DNA of 64,000 nt. Origin: Protea cynaroides. Taxonomy: Eukaryota; Streptophyta; Magnoliopsida; Proteales; Proteaceae. Both the position numbers and the translations under genes were made by a program. Below the pieces are notes generated by a model that had not been told where the DNA came from, did not search any database, and was given only the letters and a program-made list of their open reading frames with translations. Where the stretch lies: NCBI GenBank assembly GCA_028583415.1, contig CM053267.1, positions 43,760,834 through 43,824,833 of the forward strand. Reading direction: 5' to 3'. Positions 60,449 through 64,000 of this stretch are shown here, one piece after another (within the stretch, counting starts at the first letter, position 1; every line of letters starts with the position of its first letter).

Positions 60449-63120
60449 ATCCTTGATGACATTTACAGATCCATGGTAAGCTGTTTGTACACAACCTAGA
60501 GTTTGGAGGTGTAACTTGCTTGGGCCCATTGTAATTTGTCTGAAGCCTGATTGAATCATCTTTGTTTTGTGGTGGTATTGTACTCATCCATGAAACTTAT
60601 GGGGATCCATGGATGTTGAATTAGCTTAGTCACTCACTTTAACTCAGAAAATGTCGGAGTGCTGCAATATTTTCTAAATATAGGAGTAGTGGATCTTCAT
60701 CTTTTCCCTTCCAAAAGAAAAAAAAAAAAAAAAACTCTCTCTTCCTACTTCATGTGTCATCATGGTTCAAGGTTTCAGCTCAGATTGGTCAGAATCGGCC
60801 GATTCAGAGTTGGCACGGTTTTGGGGCAAATTTTAAGCATGGGAAGCTACGTCTAGGTTTTTTTTTTGGGGGGGGGGGTTCCGGGCTGATCTGACTCGGA
60901 ATCAGATCTGGATTAGCCCGGTCCCGATTTGGAGTACTTGAACCTTGAGTGTACTAGAGAATTCAACCACCTTAGCAGACCTTAGGGCCACCATATATTC
61001 CTTTCTCTTCATACTCTAAAGAGGTGGCAAATACTGTTACTTCATTTTGGAATCTCAGAAAATAGGGGGCCTAGGATACATAATTTGTGATTCCAACGGT
61101 TATCCAACCATGGCTGTATCTCTTCTAGCCACCTTTTCAGCAGTTTTTTTTTTTTTTTTGGGGGTAAATTTAATTTTTTTGGGGTAAATTTCTCTGCAGT
61201 TGCCTCCTTGCAACTCTTCTTCCATGCTTTCTCATTCCTTGGCTATTAAATCATGGATTTAGTCCAATGTATCCGGATAGTATCAGTATTGGAATTGGTA
61301 TTGGTATTAGATAGGAGTATTGGTTAAATATCGGTTGGTATTTGCCTGTATTGACCACATGTCGGCCAAAATCGGCACCTATCGTTTATGTGTCGGCCAA
61401 TATATGCCTGTGTCGGTTTGGTATCAATTCCTATACCGATTCAATAAAAAGATACCATACCGATCGGTATCTGTACCGATCACAACCAATATTGATAAGA
61501 ATCAGCCGATATAGCCGATATTGATACTTCAAACCATTATTAGATCTGTTGTAGTTTTGGTGCCTTGGGCTCCTCACGTGGTTTATATATTCTTTTTTAC
61601 CAATAAATTAGTAAATAAAAAGACAAAAGGGAAAAAAATTAGGGGGTCTAAGTTTACACCTGGTCTACTTAATTATGTTTCCATGACTAGATAAAATAGC
61701 ATAAAACAAAAATAATGATGAAACAATGATTATTTTATATGATTTAATAAAAAAAATATTTATTTTTTTATGATAATTTCTCTTTTCTATTTCAAAAATT
61801 TTCTTTCTTTGACATAAAAATATAACCTTAAATTTTCAATAACTTCAAAATATGTTTTTCTTGATTAGTGTTCATTCATCATTAAATGAATATTTAAGCC
61901 ATCTCCTTATTATTCTTGAGTCTCATTAACCAACAAAAGTTATTGTGGATGGAGAAAAACTAATTCGAAATTCAAATGTCTATCCTATTGGTTTTTATTT
62001 TTATATATATATATATATATTTTTTAAGAAAGTTTTTCTTCTCTTAGGTGAAGAATGTTGAGGAGATATGATCATAAATGACATAACCCCATCCTATAGA
62101 ATGAATTTCCGATAATGACTTTAACCAAAAAAAAGAAAATCCCGATAATGACCCCCATAAATTTAAATAATTTATACAAAAAATAAAATTGAATAATGAC
62201 TATTGAAGGTTTTTTTTTTTTTTATTTTTTTTTTATTTTAGATATTTTGCTCACAAAACGAATTGCCCAACACTTGTTGGTGATTAGGGTTATGTTAGAC
62301 ATTGAAGGCCATACATTTGAATTAGCCTGAAAATCTAACACCTCCTAAGTTTGATGCTCTCCTCCTCTCATTCAATATTTTGTTTTGTTTGATGACACAC
62401 CGCATGACAGTAATTGGGATGCAACAACAGTCTTTCGGAAAGTTTTTTTTTTGTCATGAAAAAGAGGAACTCCATCATTGGGATCACATTATTATTTTTC
62501 ATATTATATGAATATTTAAAATATTCTTCTCGTTGTTTCAAGAATCCCATCCAAAACGTCAGAATAAGTGAAGAGATTCAATCGGTGAAGGAAAATTCAA
62601 CACTTTTCCGTATATATACTCTGCTGGTCTTGGTCCTACACACTGCTTGTTGAGAAAGGGCCGACAAAGGTCAGACCGTTGGGTGGACCGTTTGGGTTAT
62701 TTGGCAATGGGGCTGAATGATCCACTGGTTGACTCCATTTTCGACCAACAATTCTAGAAGAATAGAAAAACGGTATTTGCCACCCAATTGGTAACACTTT
62801 TGCTCCCAATTCCTTGATTCTCGATTGTATCATTTTTTTTTTAATTCTTCAATTTTTAATTATTAATGCTGCTCTAAAATGGATTCTAGAAGATAACTAG
62901 ATCAAGAATAAGATTTCGTATGCATTGTTCTAAAATCGATTTCGAACCAATATCAAAATATAGTCATGGTTTGTTTTGCTTTTGACGAGTCCTTCCTTCT
63001 GCCGTTTGGATGCAGATGATGGCTTTTATCGAGAACAAATGATATAAAAATGGAACGAAACTGTATGTCAAAATTGTGATTTCAGTCTTGATTTTATGAT
63101 TTCAAAGCGATAGGAGCTAG
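60449..63120. other. Intergenic spacer between NRPD4/E4-like and SFT2-like genes
   Basis: No gene recognised. A degenerate repeat rich in GATCGGTATC / CCGATATTG motifs spans about 61265-61545. A CGGCCGATTC-type relative lies at 60765-60950. There are T- and G-runs at 60857-60879 and 61145-61164, and an (AT)n tract near 62001-62020. Confidence 0.4.
61265..61545. repeat. Degenerate GGTATCGGTAT-rich repeat
   Basis: It contains many variants of TATCGGT, ATACCGAT and GGCCAAAATCGGC in both orientations, such as CGATCGGTATC and GATACCATACCGATCGG. It resembles a decayed dispersed element, possibly related to the GATACGAATCGATC stretches near 16.8 and 19.9 kb. Confidence 0.5.
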
Positions 63121-63636
63121 TTAAACTTCCTGATTCTAATGCATTTTTGGTGTATAGAAATTCTTTCTTACAGTAGTTTCGGCTGCCAAGGTGATCCAAC
63201 AACTGGACTTCATTCAGCGCACATACCGATGTATTAGTATGTGTACCGACTGAACTCCAGCTGCTGGATCAGTTGGCAGTTCCAACCGCCGCGGAGGATT
63301 TGGAAACCCTTTCCTGGTCTGATTCTCTGGAGCATAAAATCAGATCGGATTTGACAAACCTTATTTCCACTCTCATGAGAATGAGAGAGAGCTACACTGT
63401 TACCAATCGGGGTCCTATCTGTGATTTCATTCCCCTTCAAAGTTGCTGCATTTTTGTCAATTTGGAAAATTAAAAATCTCCGACAGGCCTTCTCCGAGAG
63501 ACGCCATTCATTACACTGATCGGTGTAAAAGTATCAGATCTCTCACTCGAGCTGCAACAATTTCCACTCTCAGCTTCTTAGTTTCCAATTCGAAGTTGAG
63601 GATCGCTTTCTTCGTTGTATTCTTCTACTTCGAATT
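63121..63636 (+). promoter_or_regulatory. Probable promoter and 5' leader of the SFT2-like gene
   Basis: GC-richer than the spacer to its left, with pyrimidine-rich stretches such as TCCACTCTCAGCTTCTTAG near 63570. No TATA box was identified with confidence and no coding potential was recognised. Confidence 0.35.
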
Positions 63637-63833
63637 ATGCAGAATACTGCGCAAGCTTGGTTTATGGGGGGACCGAGTAGCTCCGATAAGCAGAAACCCC
63701 CGTCTCTGCTCGCTGACTGGAACTCTTACGCGGCCTCAAAAACTTCCGAAGAAAACGGATCCTCGAGCTTAGGGTTTGATCTCGAAGCAGCTGTAAGGAC
63801 TGCCAACGATACGGTCACCGGAACTTTTAACGT
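63637..63833 (+). CDS. SFT2-like vesicle transport protein, first exon (3' part outside window)
   Basis: The exon starts MQNTAQAWFMGGPSSSDKQK and continues SLLADWNSYAASK and GFDLEAAVRTANDTVTGTFN, ending at an AACGT|GTAAGT donor in phase 2. This is the cytosolic N terminus of the plant Got1/SFT2-like family, which helps retrograde vesicle fusion at the Golgi. The four membrane segments of the family must lie in later exons right of the window. The start fits the family, and no competing ATG upstream is in frame without stops. Expected full length is about 220 residues. The rest of the window (63834-64000) is intron 1. Confidence 0.85.
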
Positions 63834-64000
63834 GTAAGTGCAAATCTGAAGCCATCGACGATATTTTAGCTTTTGTTTATTTTTTCAGTTCACTTATCTT
63901 TTATGGTCGCGATCATGAGATTGGACTCGTCTGACTGTCTCATCTTCCTGCTTGGAACTTTTTGGATCCCTCTGGTCTCTACTTCTTTTGCTCTAGATTC

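Noticed and set aside
62414..62833. Open frames on both strands near 62.4-62.8 kb
   Set aside because: No recognised similarity, rich in low-complexity sequence, and without splice or promoter context.
1..64000. CRISPR array, operon-like defence system or other prokaryotic system
   Set aside because: The window is plant nuclear DNA; the direct repeats seen are a minisatellite, tandem spacers-free units and mobile elements.

Overview
This is a window of plant (angiosperm) nuclear DNA. The genes have many introns with GT-AG (and two GC-AG) borders, the spacers are AT-rich, and the families are plant-specific: NPH3, XERICO, CONSTANS-like, Pol IV/V subunit 4. The mobile elements are typical of plants: Ty3/Gypsy and Ty1/Copia-like LTR elements, RTE-type LINEs, tRNA-derived SINEs and foldback MITEs. 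The gene structures do not look like a grass; an early-diverging eudicot or magnoliid is possible, but this is a guess.

Layout, left to right. (1) 29-2082 (+): 3' part of an NPH3-family gene cut by the window edge. (2) 2914-3366 (-): intact XERICO-like RING-H2 E3 ligase with a long leader. (3) 4.6-9.3 kb: repeat-rich spacer with a three-unit tandem repeat, two copies of a foldback MITE and a broken LINE gag-like (DUF4283 plus zinc knuckle) pseudogene. (4) 10082-14099 (-): four-exon CONSTANS-like gene of the COL9/COL10 type. (5) 15-22 kb: spacer with a SINE that has a clear target-site duplication, a MITE-like inverted repeat, a LINE RNase H fragment, a minisatellite and a Gypsy integrase relic. 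(6) 22102-35050 (-): a 16-exon KNL1/Spc105-like kinetochore gene, reconstructed exon by exon in phase to 1453 residues, with a 1.76-kb solo-LTR-like insertion in intron 5. (7) 37660-47010 (+): a 10-exon, 988-residue protein with two WW domains, like FNBP4. (8) 48357-60448 (+): 9-exon NRPD4/NRPE4-like subunit of RNA polymerases IV and V, with an 8.4-kb first intron filled by nested LTR elements and LINE debris, and a long near-palindrome just upstream of its start codon. (9) 63637-63833 (+): first exon of an SFT2-like Golgi transport protein that runs off the right edge.

The genes act in unrelated processes: phototropic signalling, ABA-related ubiquitination, flowering or light regulation, chromosome segregation, mRNA processing or actin scaffolding, RNA-directed DNA methylation, and vesicle traffic. 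There is no operon-like logic. The most interesting points are the two GC-AG introns in KNL1, the XERICO-KNL1 linkage, and the nested LTR retrotransposons plus hairpin at a gene for the silencing polymerase. All calls come from reading the sequence by eye; no database search or alignment was run.
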